From the NCBI RefSeq assembly GCF_003057745.1, contig NZ_QBJD02000002.1:266450-330449 (forward strand): a stretch of DNA of 64,000 bases, in the 5' to 3' direction. Each line of letters opens with the position of its first letter. Positions within the stretch are counted from its first letter, which is position 1. Of the stretch, positions 9,701 through 22,974 are shown one piece after another. The translations under genes and the position numbers were made by a program. Source of the DNA: Enterobacter sp. RIT418. GTDB taxonomy: Bacteria; Pseudomonadota; Gammaproteobacteria; Enterobacterales; Enterobacteriaceae. The notes below the pieces were generated by a model. That model was not told where the DNA came from and searched no databases. It was given only the letters and a program-made list of their open reading frames with translations.

Positions 9701-12700
9701 TTAACGCCCAAAACGTGACCAACGCAGAAAAGGCCAACATCGTTTCAACCGACAGCAACCTGACGCTGAACGTGGCCAACAGGCTGGACAACCTCGATGG
9801 CTCCGTGCTTTTTGGCAGCAACGGCACTACCGTCAACCTGCAAGACGGCACGCTGCGCAACCTCGACGGCTCCCTGATTGCGGGTTACAACGTCAACCTT
9901 AGCGCCAAGCATCTGGAAAACACCACCGATGCCAGCGTTATCGCAGACAATAAGCTGACGTTGGATGTAGGAAGCCTGAACAACATTGAAGGCCACCTCG
10001 AGGCAGGCCATACCCTGGCGCTGGACGTGGACGACGATCTGACCCTGGATGGGAAAAACAGCAGTATTCACGCGGGTAATCAGCTGAACCTGACCACGCA
10101 CGGGAACTTCACCAACAACACGCAGGTGGAAGCGATTGGTACGCTTAACGTTAACGCGGATAAAGCGTTCGTTAACAACCAGTCCATAGTGACCGGGGGG
10201 GATTTAAACGTCTCTGCGAACAGCATCACCAACAACCGCAGCTCCCTGATGTGGGCGCTGGGTAAAATGGACCTGCAAGCGCGCAACAACATGTTCTATA
10301 ACAGCATCGGCGGCAACGTGCTGAGCATGGGCGATATGTCGATTATTGCCAAAACCATCTGGAACTACGCGGGCCTTATTCGTTCAGAAAAAAATATCAA
10401 TCTCGATGCTGAGCTGATTAAAAACCAGAGCACCTACACCGGCGGCGGCATTTCCGACACGCTCACCCAGGACTCGGTAGGCCACTGGAAAACGATTGAA
10501 AACGTCACGACCAAGGTCGATATTTCCACCGTGATGCACATGGTTGGCCAAACGTCCGATATCGCGCTGGATAAGCTTGCGGAAATTAGCGCCGGCGGCG
10601 ACATCAACATTAACCAGCGTAATATTTACGATCAAAAGTCGCTGCAAAACCTCGGCGGCCTGATTCAGGCAGGAAACGATATCAACATTAAGGGGGACGT
10701 GCTCAACACCCCGAAATACGTCTCTGAATCGCTTTACGACTACCTGACGATCCCGCTCGATGAACCGATCACCATCACCTACTACTGGCGCGTGGCGATT
10801 GATCACTACACCACATGGAAATTTGACTCACTTTACCAGTACCTGGACTTTATGTTCGGCTTTGGTACCGCCGCATCCGTTACGGGTAAAGAGCCTGCGG
10901 ATAAAGGCTATTTCTTCAATTCGCTGCTGAATACCGCCAATGAATCCCCGCTGCTGAACAGCACGATGATCAAGATTTTCGGCGAAACCTGGAACACCAG
11001 CACGCGGGGTGACCTGGTCAAAACCTGGAGCAATCTCTCGAAGGAAGACTATGCCCCGCTGAAAAGCAACATGATTTACTTTGTTCCTCTGGAAAAAGGC
11101 GAAATCACCGCGGGCCGCAACTTCAACCATTCAGACGGGCTTCTGGATAACGGTATTGCACGCGCGGGCATCGTGAACACCCGTGCCGACGTGAAAGATA
11201 TCGACGTGGGCGATTACAGCGTAGACTCCGTGGTGGCAGGCTATGACATTAACGTCAATACCAAAACCATCGATGAGCTGTCCATGGGGATTAGCCCGCT
11301 GCCGTCCATCAAGGATATGACCAGCCTGCCGGGCATGTTTGAAGTCTCTGAGGATTTCAAAAAAGCGCAGGATGCGAAAAAGAACGGAACCGAATACGCC
11401 CTCCCGTCAAACAACCTCATTCCGGTGTTCGAAACCCGTCCGGAAATGATCGACCAAAGCCAGTATACCGGCGCGGATGACTTCTTCGACGAGGTTGATT
11501 ACACGCCAGAAGCGCCGATCAACGTTATCGGTGATAACTACTTTATCTCTGAGCTGATCCGCCGCGAGATCAGCAATTCCGTCGGCAGCTTCTTTGCCAT
11601 CCGTGACGGCCTGGAGGGGGATGCGCTGGTCAAACGCCTGATGGAGAACGCGGGTGAAGCAGCAAAAGACAGCGGGCTGGGCCTCACCGTGGGCGAGGCA
11701 TTAACCGCCGAGCAGCGTGAAAATCTCGATCGGGACATCGTCTGGTTTGTGACGCAAAACCTGAACGGCGTGGACGTGATGGTTCCGGTGGTTTACCTGA
11801 GCCAGCAAACGCAGGCCCAGATAAAATCGGGCGATGTTAACGGCGGCACCGCGACCCTGCACGCGGGTAACGACATGAACATTGACGCGGGCTTCGTCAA
11901 CAACGTGAACGGGTCCATGTCGGCGAAAGGCGATATTTCCGTAACGTCGGTGGAAGGTCTCAACAACGTCAGCAACGGGATGAACGCGGGTATCAAGGCG
12001 GGCGGCGATGTTTCTATCACTGCGACCTATGCCGATATTAATAACAACGGCGCGCAGATCGCTGCGGGTAAAGATGTGAATCTTTCTGCGGCCAATGGCG
12101 ACATCGTCATGACCGCCAGCGTGGGCCGTGAAGAGAGCGGCAAGCAAACTTATCACGCCTTCAACGACGGCGTGGTCGCGAGCCAGAACGTCACGATGGA
12201 AGCGAAAAATATCACCTCCAACGCTTCCGATATTAATGCAGGCTAGGACATCACCCTGAAGGCAACCGAGGGTAACGTCACCTTCAACGACCTCCATGAG
12301 ATTGACGCCTCTCACTCCATTGATACCACGCTGACCGGCGCCGGGAGCTATATCTCCGTCGATAAGCAAACCGAGAGTGCTGAAGCCGTTGGCGCTAACG
12401 TCAGGGCCGCAGGCAATCTGACCATTAACGCCAGCAACGACGTCACCCTGGAAGGCGGCACCTATAACGCAAACACCGGTGAGATCAAAGCGGGCAACAA
12501 CGTGACGCTGAAGACCTCCGAAGACGTGGCGTTCACCGAAGAGACCACCACCTCCCGCCAGTTTGTTGCCGATGCAAGCGCCAGCGGCGGCGGTAAGACC
12601 GTGACGGCCGAATACGGCAAAAATAAAAACACGTTTACCAAAGTGGATTCCGGCGAATACGTCAGCCCGGGCTCTCAGTCCGCAACCTCTGCGATTGGCG

Positions 12701-15024
12701 CTAAGCCTGGCAAAGCCCCAACCGGCGACACGGCGTCGTTCCGTTTCGGTATGGAAACCATCACCGATACCAAAACCACGAACGAAAAGACCAATACCAA
12801 CGCAGCGCTTAACTTTGGCGATTCCGGCAAGATTGAAGCAGGTAAAACGGTGGATATTGGCGGTGCCGACCTGAAGGCGGGTAATGATCTCAGCCTGACC
12901 GCTGAAGACGTTGCCAGCACAAAATACGTTGATGAATCCAAAACGGAAAGCAGCCGTAAGGAAACCTTCATTGGCGTCTCCGGCGAAGCGCACAGCACGC
13001 TGGTCGACAGTGCGGATAAGGTTGGCAACCTGATCGAAAAATCCAAAGAAGGCCAAAGCGTCAACGGCGGAATGACAACCCTGGAAGTGATGGGTGATGC
13101 CTCCAACATCCTGCTCAATGACCTGGCCGGCGGCTCCGTCACCATCGGCGGCAAAACGCAGAAAACCACGGAAACGAAAACCGCCACGGCGGAAAACATC
13201 ACCAACGTCAACGCGGGTAATCTTTCCATCAACACCAGGAAAGACACCACGCTTAACGGCGTTGAGATCAATGCGAACAGCGTTGACATCAACGCGGGCG
13301 GCGACGTGTCAATGAACGCCGCAAAAGCGACAACCGCCACCGCCTCTTCAACCGAAACGCACAGCGCGGGGATTACTGCAGGCGTCGGTATGGATCTGAC
13401 GGGCGTGAGCGGCGGCGTGTCTGTGGATTACAGCGGCAGCATCGACCACGCGAAAGCGGATACCGTTAGCCATACCAACAGCGCAATGAACGCCTCCACC
13501 GTGAAGATTAACAGCGGCGGCGACCTGAACATGACCGGCGCAAACATCACGGCTGACACCGCAAAGGTAGACGTGGCGGGAGACATGAACGTTAAGTCCG
13601 TTCAGGACATTGACTACTCCGAGGCCGATCGCGCCAACTGGGGCGCTTCCGTTGGCGTGGGGATCTCCTCCGCTGGGGTGACGCCAAGCTTCGCCGCAAA
13701 CGGCGGCGGCGGTTCGGAAAGCCATGACGGCGCCCAGACGGCGAAACAGTCCGGCATCAATATCACGAACAGCCTTGACGTCACCACGGGCGGCGACCTG
13801 AACATGACGGGTGCGCACCTCGTGTCTGAAAACGGCACCGGTTCTGTGAACGTCGGCGGCGATATCAACGCGAAAACGCTCGACGATCGCATCGAGCAGG
13901 ACGGCGTATACGGCGGTGGCGGCATCGGTATTGGCGGCACGCCGGGCAAATCGGGCGGCACGCCTTCCGCGAACATCTATGTTGATACCGTGGACGAGAT
14001 CCACTTTAACGAAACCCAGAAGTCGACGATTGCCGTGGGTGAAACCACCAGCAAGTCGGTTAACGGGAACGTGAATACCGACAAAGAGGCGCAGTCAGCC
14101 GTAACGCGGGATGAGAAAGAAGCGGGCAACAACATCTCCTTCACGCTGGCCGATCCTGGTCTGCGTAAGAAATCGAGTGATGCCGATGTTGATACCCCGT
14201 CAACGCCAGACGTCGATACCCCGGACGATCACCATTCGGGCAACGGCGGCTGCAAGAAGGGCTGTGGTGCAACGCAGATCCAGACCGAATCGGCGAGAAC
14301 GCTGAAGGTTGACACCGTCAGCACTGAGACCGCGAGAAGCGTTGATGTGCCGAAAGTGACGCCATCTCAGGCGCAAACCCTGAAGCCTAAAGCAGAAGCG
14401 GCCAGCACGGTGAAGACAGAAACTGTCAGTACTGAAACCGCGAAAAGCGTTGAGGTACCGAAGGTTACGCCGTCTCAGTCTCAGACTCTGACGCCGAAAT
14501 CAACCACTACCCTGGTGACTAAACCTGATACGAAGCCAGTGAAAAAGTGGGCGGTACCGGATACCAACTACCCAACGCTGTCGCCAGGTTCCGCGACCGG
14601 CAAAACCGGGATGGATGCACCGAAGACGCCAAAACACAAGCAGTGGAACGGCGACATGACCCACGGCGTAACGCCGTCCAGCAGCGCCAACGGCACCGAC
14701 GTGAAGCTGTCTCCGGGCTCATCCACCGGCCAGACCGGCATGGACATGCCGAAAACGCCTGAGCACAAGCAGTGGAACGGCGACATGACAAACGGCGTGG
14801 CGCCGTCCAGCAGCGCCAACGGCACCGACGTGAAGCTTTCTCCGGGCTCATCCACCGGCCAGACCGGCATGGACATGCCGAAAACGCCTGAGCACAAAAC
14901 GTGGAACGGTAATATGAACAGCGCGATGAATCAGCCCGTTCAGTGGAAACCACTGATGCAGGAAATGCCGATTAACATCTACGCTGCCGTCACTATTGAG
15001 TTCCATGAAAGCGCGTTCAGCTAG
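6766..15024 (+). pseudogene. Large filamentous haemagglutinin-like TpsA exoprotein, interrupted by in-frame TAG
   Basis: ATG 6766 follows AAGGA at 6755 (an upstream in-frame TTG at 6760 is less likely). The leader is an extended TPS-type signal ending GTAEAA. The TPS domain has NPNAKGASLNKFTQFDV and NQNGISVNGA, equivalent to the NPNL/NPNG motifs. A long beta-helix of short Asn/Gly/Leu repeats follows (LNNSG-like units), about 7-12 kb. A TAG at 12244-12246 (codon 1827) stops the frame, but the same frame continues without further stops to TAG 15022, a potential total of 2752 codons. The distal part has more beta-helix, a Cys pair (GGCKKGCG) and tandem repeats. No CDI-type toxin tail or immunity gene is seen, so this is probably an adhesin. 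The break may be a real nonsense mutation, read-through site or sequencing error. Confidence 0.88.
14578..14910 (+). repeat. 129-bp tandem repeats near TpsA C-terminus
   Basis: Two complete 129-bp units (14578-14706 and 14707-14835) and a partial third from 14836 encode 43-residue repeats beginning LSPGSxTGxTGMDxPKTP and containing WNGDMT and SSSANGTDVK. Units two and three are almost identical at DNA level, pointing to recent duplication. Just upstream (about 14290-14500) is a second, more diverged pair of about 35-residue repeats sharing VSTETA and VPKVTPSQ. Such regions expand and contract easily. Confidence 0.85.
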
Positions 15025-15075
15025 GCCCTGAACCGAAACGTCTGCCGTTCCGGCAGGCGTTGCGGAAGTAAAAAA

Positions 15076-15104
15076 AAGGGTCTGACCGCGGTCAGACCCT
15101 TTTC
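15076..15104. terminator. Bidirectional terminator between tpsA and speA
   Basis: A perfect palindrome with arms GGGTCTGACC and GGTCAGACCC at 15078-15099 is flanked by an A-run on the left and T-run on the right. It can therefore act as a Rho-independent terminator for the convergent tpsA and speA transcripts. Confidence 0.9.
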
Positions 15105-15124
15105 TTATTCAGTACGCGAAAGCG

Positions 15125-17101
<1,977 letters not shown>

Positions 17102-17109
17102 AGCGAACC

Positions 17110-17241
17110 TCAACTCGTTGTATTAAGTGTAAAACAGTTGACTACTATCGCAGCGTTATACGGCGATAACAACCCATAAACGGCCCCATTTCCCAGCAGA
17201 GTATGCTGAAATCCAGACCGTGCGACCGGTTTCTTATTCAT
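17110..17241 (-). CDS. yqgB: Small protein YqgB
   Basis: A 43-codon ORF starting [18 protein letters not shown] and ending [14 protein letters not shown], recognisable as the YqgB family of enteric bacteria. It ends 8 bases before the speA start and is read on the same strand, so it behaves as a leader ORF of speA. In E. coli it is linked with acid-stress physiology, but its molecular role is not established from this sequence. A longer reading from an ATG at 17316 is possible but unlike the family length. Confidence 0.8.
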   Translation of the reverse strand: MNKKPVARSGFQHTLLGNGAVYGLLSPYNAAIVVNCFTLNTTS

Positions 17242-17767
17242 ATCATTGTAAAACACGTATCCGAACTGTGTATGGCAAGGTTCGGCGAAACCACGAGATA
17301 ACTCTTGTATTAACAAGAGCGCCCTTGTTCAGTTTTCACAAAGCGTGACCGGCCCTGGAATCCTGAGAAGCGCCGAGATGGGTATAACATCGGCAGGTTT
17401 GCAGACTAGAAATGCGGGTTGCGGGAATCAAATGCGCGCCAGAACGGCTGCGCTGAATTAGCGGAAAACGATGGTTCATTATCTCGTATCACCTCCACGG
17501 CCGCTTCTGCTGAAACGGACCACAAGCCAAAGCTAAGAGTTCACTGCTTAACCCGGCTGGAAGTGGCAACACGATGAGGTCATCGAGCGCTTTTTTTTAG
17601 AAGCCGCGCGCCGCGTTTTATACCGAGAAGGCCGCTAAAAAGCAAAATAAAAATGCGCGTGTTGCCAGCAGCGTCAGGAAATATTTCCAGCATTGGTTTT
17701 AGCACAGTGAGAGCTGAGTCAAAAAAAACTGGAAATCGGTCTAAGAAGTGACCTAAAATAGCCGTCC
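17242..17767. other. Intergenic region between yqgB and metK
   Basis: No convincing gene is seen. It should hold the divergent yqgB-speA promoter. Around 17571-17600 a weak CGATG/CATCG hairpin is followed, after a few bases, by an eight-T run, which could end a short plus-strand transcript. The evidence is too thin to call an sRNA. Confidence 0.4.
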
Positions 17768-17788
17768 AGATGTTAATCCATCTATACT
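17768..17788 (+). promoter_or_regulatory. MetJ-like met boxes overlapping metK promoter
   Basis: Two adjacent octamers, AGATGTTA and ATCCATCT (17768-17783), resemble the MetJ consensus AGACGTCT repeated in tandem. They run into TATACT (17783-17788), a good -10 element. This matches the known arrangement in which MetJ with S-adenosylmethionine represses metK. The -35 is weak, about 17 bases upstream. Confidence 0.65.
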
Positions 17789-17903
17789 GATTAACACTCA
17801 GACTGCCAGTGTCATTAACCTTCAGGCCTTGGTAGAATTATCTTCTACGGCTATTCAAGACAGCAGTTCGAGCTAACCAAATTCCTATTAGGTAAAATAA
17901 AAC

Positions 17904-19058
17904 ATGGCAAAACACCTGTTTACATCCGAGTCCGTATCAGAAGGACATCCTGATAAAATTGCTGACCAAATCTCCGATGCCGTGCTGGATGCGATCCTTG
18001 AACAGGATCCTAAAGCGCGCGTAGCGTGTGAAACCTATGTCAAAACCGGCATGGTTCTGGTTGGCGGTGAGATCACCACCAGCGCTTGGGTTGATATCGA
18101 AGAGATCACCCGTAACACGGTGCGTGAAATCGGCTATGTGCATTCCGATATGGGCTTTGATGCCAACTCCTGCGCGGTGCTGAGCGCAATTGGCAAGCAA
18201 TCTCCGGACATCAACCAGGGCGTTGACCGCGCCGATCCGCTGGAACAGGGCGCGGGCGACCAGGGCCTGATGTTCGGCTATGCCACCAACGAAACCGACG
18301 TGCTGATGCCAGCGCCTGTCACCTACGCACACCGTCTGGTGCAGCGTCAGGCTGAAGTGCGTAAAAACGGCACCCTGCCGTGGCTGCGCCCGGATGCGAA
18401 AAGCCAGGTCACCTTCCAGTACGACGACGGCAAAATCGTCGGCATTGATGCGGTCGTTCTGTCCACCCAGCACGCAGAGGATATCGACCAGAAATCCCTG
18501 CAGGAAGCGGTGATGGAAGAGATCATCAAGCCGGTTCTGCCAACCGAGTGGCTGAACAGCGCGACAAAATTCTTCATCAACCCAACCGGACGCTTTGTTA
18601 TCGGCGGCCCAATGGGCGACTGCGGCCTGACCGGTCGTAAAATTATCGTTGATACCTACGGCGGCATGGCGCGTCACGGTGGCGGCGCGTTCTCCGGTAA
18701 AGATCCGTCGAAAGTGGACCGTTCTGCCGCGTACGCCGCGCGTTATGTGGCGAAAAACATCGTTGCCGCAGGCCTGGCCGACCGCTGTGAAATTCAGGTT
18801 TCCTACGCGATCGGCGTGGCTGAGCCAACCTCCATCATGGTGGAAACCTTCGGCACCGAGAAAGTGCCTTCTGAACAGCTGACCCTGCTGGTGCGCGAGT
18901 TCTTCGACCTGCGCCCATACGGCCTGATTCAGATGCTGGACCTGCTGCACCCGATCTACAAAGAAACCGCCGCGTACGGTCACTTTGGTCGCGAACATTT
19001 CCCATGGGAAAAAACCGACAAAGCCGCCCTGCTGCGTGAAGCTGCCGGTCTGAAGTAA
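17904..19058 (+). CDS. metK: S-adenosylmethionine synthetase MetK
   Basis: Protein of 384 aa, identical in length to E. coli MetK. It makes S-adenosylmethionine from methionine and ATP in the cytosol, as a tetramer. The conserved GHPDK (14-18), [12 protein letters not shown] (near 115) and the phosphate loop [16 protein letters not shown] (near 260) are all present, and the protein ends LREAAGLK. It is monocistronic, with MetJ-like boxes upstream and a strong terminator downstream. A long untranslated leader (about 110 bases) lies between the predicted promoter and the start. Confidence 0.98.
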   Translation: MAKHLFTSESVSEGHPDKIADQISDAVLDAILEQDPKARVACETYVKTGMVLVGGEITTSAWVDIEEITRNTVREIGYVHSDMGFDANSCAVLSAIGKQSPDINQGVDRADPLEQGAGDQGLMFGYATNETDVLMPAPVTYAHRLVQRQAEVRKNGTLPWLRPDAKSQVTFQYDDGKIVGIDAVVLSTQHAEDIDQKSLQEAVMEEIIKPVLPTEWLNSATKFFINPTGRFVIGGPMGDCGLTGRKIIVDTYGGMARHGGGAFSGKDPSKVDRSAAYAARYVAKNIVAAGLADRCEIQVSYAIGVAEPTSIMVETFGTEKVPSEQLTLLVREFFDLRPYGLIQMLDLLHPIYKETAAYGHFGREHFPWEKTDKAALLREAAGLK

Positions 19059-19077
19059 TCGACTAACAGCGTTAAAC

Positions 19078-19104
19078 AGGCCAGCCTTTGTGCTGGCCTT
19101 TTTT
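19078..19104 (+). terminator. metK terminator
   Basis: The stem AGGCCAGC/GCTGGCCT (19078-19085 and 19092-19099) with a six-base loop is followed by a T-run: a classical Rho-independent terminator 20 bases after metK. Confidence 0.93.
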
Positions 19105-19313
19105 ATGTCGGGTGGCGGCAGGTAGCCCTCGTTGAAACCGCTTACACCATGCCAAATAACTCGCGCTTTCAGAATAATCCCTTTGTCCGATCGCCTTTCT
19201 TCTGCTGTTACATTTCATTTCAGTTAAGTCTGAATTATGCGCAAACGCGATGCGCATCAATGAAATTCCCTCTATATTTTCAAAGCTTTAATTATTTTTA
19301 CGATGCATGCGCA

Positions 19314-19329
19314 GTGTAACCGATTACAC
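19314..19329. promoter_or_regulatory. GalR/GalS operator upstream of galP
   Basis: GTGTAACCGATTACAC is a perfect match to the GalR/GalS operator consensus GTGNAANCGNTTNCAC, 85 bases before the galP start. This predicts galactose-inducible expression of the transporter, as in E. coli. Confidence 0.9.
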
Positions 19330-19332
19330 CAT

Positions 19333-19348
19333 TGTGATTTGTCTCACA
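19333..19348. promoter_or_regulatory. CRP-binding site upstream of galP
   Basis: TGTGA and TCACA separated by six bases form a perfect-core CRP site immediately next to the GalR/GalS operator. This predicts catabolite-controlled activation of galP, with overlapping control by the repressor. Confidence 0.85.
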
Positions 19349-19413
19349 TATTTTTACGCGCTGCTCACCTACCCTTAACATCGACAAAACTGATAACCCA
19401 ACTGGAGGGCATA

Positions 19414-20811
19414 ATGCCTGACAATAAAAAACAGGGGCGCACGTCCAATAAGACGATGACCTTTTTCGTCTGCTTCCTCGCAGCCCTGGCAGGATTACTC
19501 TTTGGCCTGGATATCGGCGTTATTGCCGGTGCATTACCCTTCATCACCGACGAATTCCAGATCAGCGCACACACGCAGGAATGGGTCGTAAGCTCAATGA
19601 TGTTCGGTGCCGCCGTGGGCGCCGTGGGCAGCGGATGGCTCTCCTTCAAGCTCGGGCGTAAGAAAAGCCTGATGATCGGGGCGATCCTGTTCGTCGCCGG
19701 CTCGCTCTTCTCCGCCGCCGCGCCGAACGTGGAAGTGCTGATTATCTCCCGCGTGCTGCTGGGCCTGGCGGTGGGCGTCGCGTCCTATACCGCGCCGCTT
19801 TATCTGTCTGAGATCGCGCCAGAAAAAATTCGCGGCAGCATGATCTCCATGTACCAGCTGATGATCACCATCGGTATTCTCGGCGCCTACCTGTCCGACA
19901 CCGCGTTCAGCTACAGCGGCGCATGGCGCTGGATGCTTGGCGTGATTATTATCCCGGCCATTCTGCTGCTGATCGGCGTCTTCTTCCTGCCGGACAGCCC
20001 GCGCTGGTTCGCCGCCAAGCGCCGCTTCCACGATGCCGAGCGCGTGCTGCTTCGCCTGCGCGATACCAGCGCAGAGGCTAAAAACGAGCTGGAAGAGATC
20101 CGCGAAAGCCTGAAGGTCAAACAGTCCGGCTGGGCGCTGTTTAAGGAAAACAGCAACTTCCGCCGCGCGGTATTCCTCGGCGTGCTGCTCCAGGTGATGC
20201 AGCAGTTCACCGGGATGAACGTCATCATGTACTACGCGCCAAAAATCTTCGAGCTGGCGGGCTACACCAACACCACCGAGCAGATGTGGGGCACCGTTAT
20301 CGTTGGCCTGACCAACGTGCTGGCGACCTTCATTGCCATCGGCCTGGTGGACCGCTGGGGCCGTAAGCCAACCCTGACGCTGGGGTTCCTGGTGATGGCG
20401 GTGGGTATGGGCGTCCTCGGCACCATGATGCACATGGGCATTCACTCCCCAACCGCGCAGTACGTCGCCGTGGCCATGCTGCTGATGTTCATCATCGGTT
20501 TTGCGATGAGCGCCGGACCGCTGATCTGGGTGCTGTGCTCCGAGATCCAGCCGCTGAAAGGGCGCGACTTCGGCATCACCTGCTCCACCGCGACCAACTG
20601 GATCGCCAACATGATCGTCGGCGCAACGTTCCTGACCATGCTCAACACCCTGGGCAACGCGAATACCTTCTGGGTCTATTCCGGTCTGAACGTGTTCTTC
20701 ATCGTGCTGACCCTGTGGCTGGTGCCTGAAACCAAACACGTCTCTCTGGAACATATTGAACGTAACCTGATGAAAGGTCGCCCGCTGCGCGAAATCGGCG
20801 CACACGACTAA
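19414..20811 (+). CDS. galP: Galactose:proton symporter GalP
   Basis: Protein of 465 aa (E. coli 464). The start MPDNKKQGR at 19414 has GGAGGG at 19404; an upstream in-frame ATG at 19303 overlaps the operators and is rejected. It is a 12-helix MFS sugar:H+ symporter of the inner membrane, with GRK motifs between helices 2-3 (KLGRKKS) and 8-9 (DRWGRKP), the PDSPRW and PETKH sugar-porter signatures, and [14 protein letters not shown] in helix 7. It imports galactose and also glucose. Operators for GalR/GalS and CRP precede it. Confidence 0.97.
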   Translation: MPDNKKQGRTSNKTMTFFVCFLAALAGLLFGLDIGVIAGALPFITDEFQISAHTQEWVVSSMMFGAAVGAVGSGWLSFKLGRKKSLMIGAILFVAGSLFSAAAPNVEVLIISRVLLGLAVGVASYTAPLYLSEIAPEKIRGSMISMYQLMITIGILGAYLSDTAFSYSGAWRWMLGVIIIPAILLLIGVFFLPDSPRWFAAKRRFHDAERVLLRLRDTSAEAKNELEEIRESLKVKQSGWALFKENSNFRRAVFLGVLLQVMQQFTGMNVIMYYAPKIFELAGYTNTTEQMWGTVIVGLTNVLATFIAIGLVDRWGRKPTLTLGFLVMAVGMGVLGTMMHMGIHSPTAQYVAVAMLLMFIIGFAMSAGPLIWVLCSEIQPLKGRDFGITCSTATNWIANMIVGATFLTMLNTLGNANTFWVYSGLNVFFIVLTLWLVPETKHVSLEHIERNLMKGRPLREIGAHD

Positions 20812-20820
20812 TCTTCCGTC

Positions 20821-20847
20821 CGGGGAGGTGCCTCTTGCGCCTCCCCG
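20821..20847 (+). terminator. Probable galP hairpin terminator
   Basis: A very stable GC hairpin (CGGGGAGG/CCTCCCCG arms with a short loop) lies 10 bases after galP. There is no T-run directly after it, so termination may be partial and sprT may receive read-through. Confidence 0.5.
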
Positions 20848-20871
20848 CTCCGCGCTTTATGCTCTGCCCCT

Positions 20872-21369
20872 ATGAAAGCTCCCCGTCTCCCCATCGCCAT
20901 CCAGCTCGCCGTTATGCGCAGCCTGCGGGAAAAACTCGCCCAGGCGAACCTCAAGCTTGGCCGCAATTACCCCGAACCTAAGCTTGTCTATCAGCAGCGC
21001 GGAACGGCCGCGGGCACCGCCTGGCTGGAATCCTATGAGATCCGCCTGAACCCGGTGCTGATGATGGAAAACCAGCAGGCGTTTATCGATGAGGTTGTGC
21101 CGCACGAGCTGGCGCACCTTCTGGTGTGGAAGCACTTTGGCCGCGTGGCGCCGCACGGCAAAGAGTGGAAATGGATGATGGAGGCAGTGCTGGGCGTTCC
21201 GGCGCGCCGTACACACCAGTTCGAGCTTGAGTCGGTGCGCCGTAATACTTTTCCCTACCGCTGCCAGTGCCAGCAGCACCAGCTTACCGTTCGTCGCCAC
21301 AATCGCGTGGTGCGTGGGGAAGCGACCTACCGCTGCGTGAAATGCGGCGAACCGCTGGTCGCGGAATAA
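20872..21369 (+). CDS. sprT: SprT family zinc metalloprotease-like protein
   Basis: Protein of 165 aa (YggI/SprT). The HELAH zincin motif is at residues 78-82 with a further His in GRVAPHG, and a C-terminal zinc-ribbon pattern (CQCQQH then CVKCGEP). The family is related to eukaryotic Spartan proteases, but the bacterial role is not settled. The start ATG 20872 lies just after the galP hairpin; no strong Shine-Dalgarno is visible. Gene order galP-sprT-endA is as in E. coli. Confidence 0.93.
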   Translation: MKAPRLPIAIQLAVMRSLREKLAQANLKLGRNYPEPKLVYQQRGTAAGTAWLESYEIRLNPVLMMENQQAFIDEVVPHELAHLLVWKHFGRVAPHGKEWKWMMEAVLGVPARRTHQFELESVRRNTFPYRCQCQQHQLTVRRHNRVVRGEATYRCVKCGEPLVAE

Positions 21370-21463
21370 TCATTAGAACGTTCAGGAACTTTCCTGATCT
21401 GGCTGATTGCATACAAGAACAACATTCGCTACGTTGCGGGCTCGTTTTGACACGGAGTCTAAG

Positions 21464-22171
21464 ATGTCCCGTAATTTCTCTCTCGCCGTTGCGTTTCTGA
21501 CGACGGCACTCTCTGGCCACGCGCTGGCCGACGGTATCAACAGCTTTTCCCAGGCCAAGGCGGCCGGCGTTAAGGTCAACGCCGACGTGCCGGGCGATTT
21601 CTACTGCGGCTGCAAAATTAACTGGCAGGGCAAAAAAGGCGTCGTGGATCTCGAATCCTGCGGCTATAAGGTGCGTAAAAACGAAAACCGCGCGGGCCGC
21701 ATCGAATGGGAACACGTTGTTCCGGCCTGGCAGTTTGGCCACCAGCGCCAGTGCTGGCAGGACGGCGGACGCAAGAACTGCTCGAAAGATCCGGTCTACC
21801 GCCAGATGGAAAGCGATATGCACAACCTGCAGCCCGCGGTGGGCGAGGTGAACGGCGACCGCGGCAACTTTATGTACAGCCAGTGGAACGGCGGCGATGG
21901 GCAGTACGGCCAGTGCGCCATGAAGGTCGATTTTAAAGAAAAAGTGGCCGAGCCCCCTGCCCGCGCGCGCGGCAGCATCGCCCGCACCTACTTCTATATG
22001 CGCGACCGTTACGATCTGAATCTTTCCCGCCAGCAGACGCAGCTGTTCAACGCCTGGGACAAGCAATATCCGGTAACGGAGTGGGAATGCCAGCGCGATG
22101 AACGCATCGCCAGAGTTCAGGGCAATCACAACCCGTACGTCCAGCGGGCTTGCCAGGCGCAAAAGAGCTAA
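21464..22171 (+). CDS. endA: Periplasmic endonuclease I
   Basis: Protein of 235 aa starting [22 protein letters not shown], a clear Sec signal peptide; ATG 21464 is chosen over an in-frame ATG at 21407 for that reason. It cuts double-stranded DNA nonspecifically in the periplasm. The endonuclease I core is visible: [36 protein letters not shown], and several Cys residues that form disulfides. It lies between sprT and rsmE as in E. coli. Confidence 0.95.
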   Translation: MSRNFSLAVAFLTTALSGHALADGINSFSQAKAAGVKVNADVPGDFYCGCKINWQGKKGVVDLESCGYKVRKNENRAGRIEWEHVVPAWQFGHQRQCWQDGGRKNCSKDPVYRQMESDMHNLQPAVGEVNGDRGNFMYSQWNGGDGQYGQCAMKVDFKEKVAEPPARARGSIARTYFYMRDRYDLNLSRQQTQLFNAWDKQYPVTEWECQRDERIARVQGNHNPYVQRACQAQKS

Positions 22172-22223
22172 CCTACACTAGCGGCAATCGATCTATACCG
22201 CACAAGACACGGAATTTCTGACT

Positions 22224-22955
22224 ATGCGCATTCCCCGCATCTACCATCCTGAACTGATTACCGCAGGCCGTGAAATCGCCCTGTCTGATGACGCCGCCAA
22301 CCACGTGGGCCGCGTGCTGCGCATGGGCGCAGGCCAGGCGATCCAGCTCTTCGACGGCTCCAACCAGGTGTTCGACGCGGAAATCACGCGCGCCGATAAA
22401 AAAAGCGTTCACGTTAACGTCATGCGGGCCGAGGTGGATGACCGCGAATCCCCGCTGCATATCCACCTGGGCCAGGTGATGTCGCGCGGCGAAAAGATGG
22501 AGTTCACCATTCAGAAATCCATCGAGCTGGGCGTAAGCCTCATTACGCCACTTTTTTCCGAGCGCTGCGGCGTTAAACTGGATGCAGAACGTCTGAACAA
22601 AAAGATCCAGCAGTGGCAGAAAATTGCCATCGCTGCCTGTGAACAGAGCGGCCGCAACCGTATTCCGGAGATCCGCCCGGCGATGGATCTGGAGGACTGG
22701 TGCGCAGAGGAGGAAAGCGGCCTGAAGCTGAACCTTCACCCGCGCGCCAGCGCCAGCATCAATACGCTGCCGCTGCCCGTTGAGCGCGTGCGCCTGCTGA
22801 TAGGCCCGGAAGGCGGCCTCTCGGCTGACGAAATTGCGATGACCGCACGCTACCAGTTTACTGATATCCTGTTGGGACCTCGCGTTCTGCGCACTGAGAC
22901 AACGGCGCTCACCGCCATCACCGCGCTACAGGTGCGGTTTGGCGATCTGGGTTGA
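22224..22955 (+). CDS. rsmE: 16S rRNA m3U1498 methyltransferase RsmE
   Basis: Protein of 243 aa, the full family length. It methylates N3 of U1498 in 16S rRNA using S-adenosylmethionine. An N-terminal PUA-like domain ([22 protein letters not shown]) precedes a SPOUT knot domain ending in [12 protein letters not shown] and [16 protein letters not shown], the cofactor-binding trefoil knot. It is 19 bases upstream of gshB and probably co-transcribed with it. Confidence 0.96.
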   Translation: MRIPRIYHPELITAGREIALSDDAANHVGRVLRMGAGQAIQLFDGSNQVFDAEITRADKKSVHVNVMRAEVDDRESPLHIHLGQVMSRGEKMEFTIQKSIELGVSLITPLFSERCGVKLDAERLNKKIQQWQKIAIAACEQSGRNRIPEIRPAMDLEDWCAEEESGLKLNLHPRASASINTLPLPVERVRLLIGPEGGLSADEIAMTARYQFTDILLGPRVLRTETTALTAITALQVRFGDLG

Positions 22956-22974
22956 AGCATAAATGGAGAAGAAC

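Noticed and set aside
12247..15024. The distal tpsA half as an independent gene
   Set aside because: It has no signal peptide, ribosome site or TPS domain, and is in the same frame as the upstream part.
6766..15024. Contact-dependent inhibition (CdiA) locus
   Set aside because: No VENN-type pretoxin motif, toxin tail or small immunity gene is seen after the C-terminus, and a terminator and speA follow directly.
17440..17610. Small RNA upstream of metK
   Set aside because: The hairpin before the T-run is short with a tiny loop and sits several bases away; no promoter was evident.
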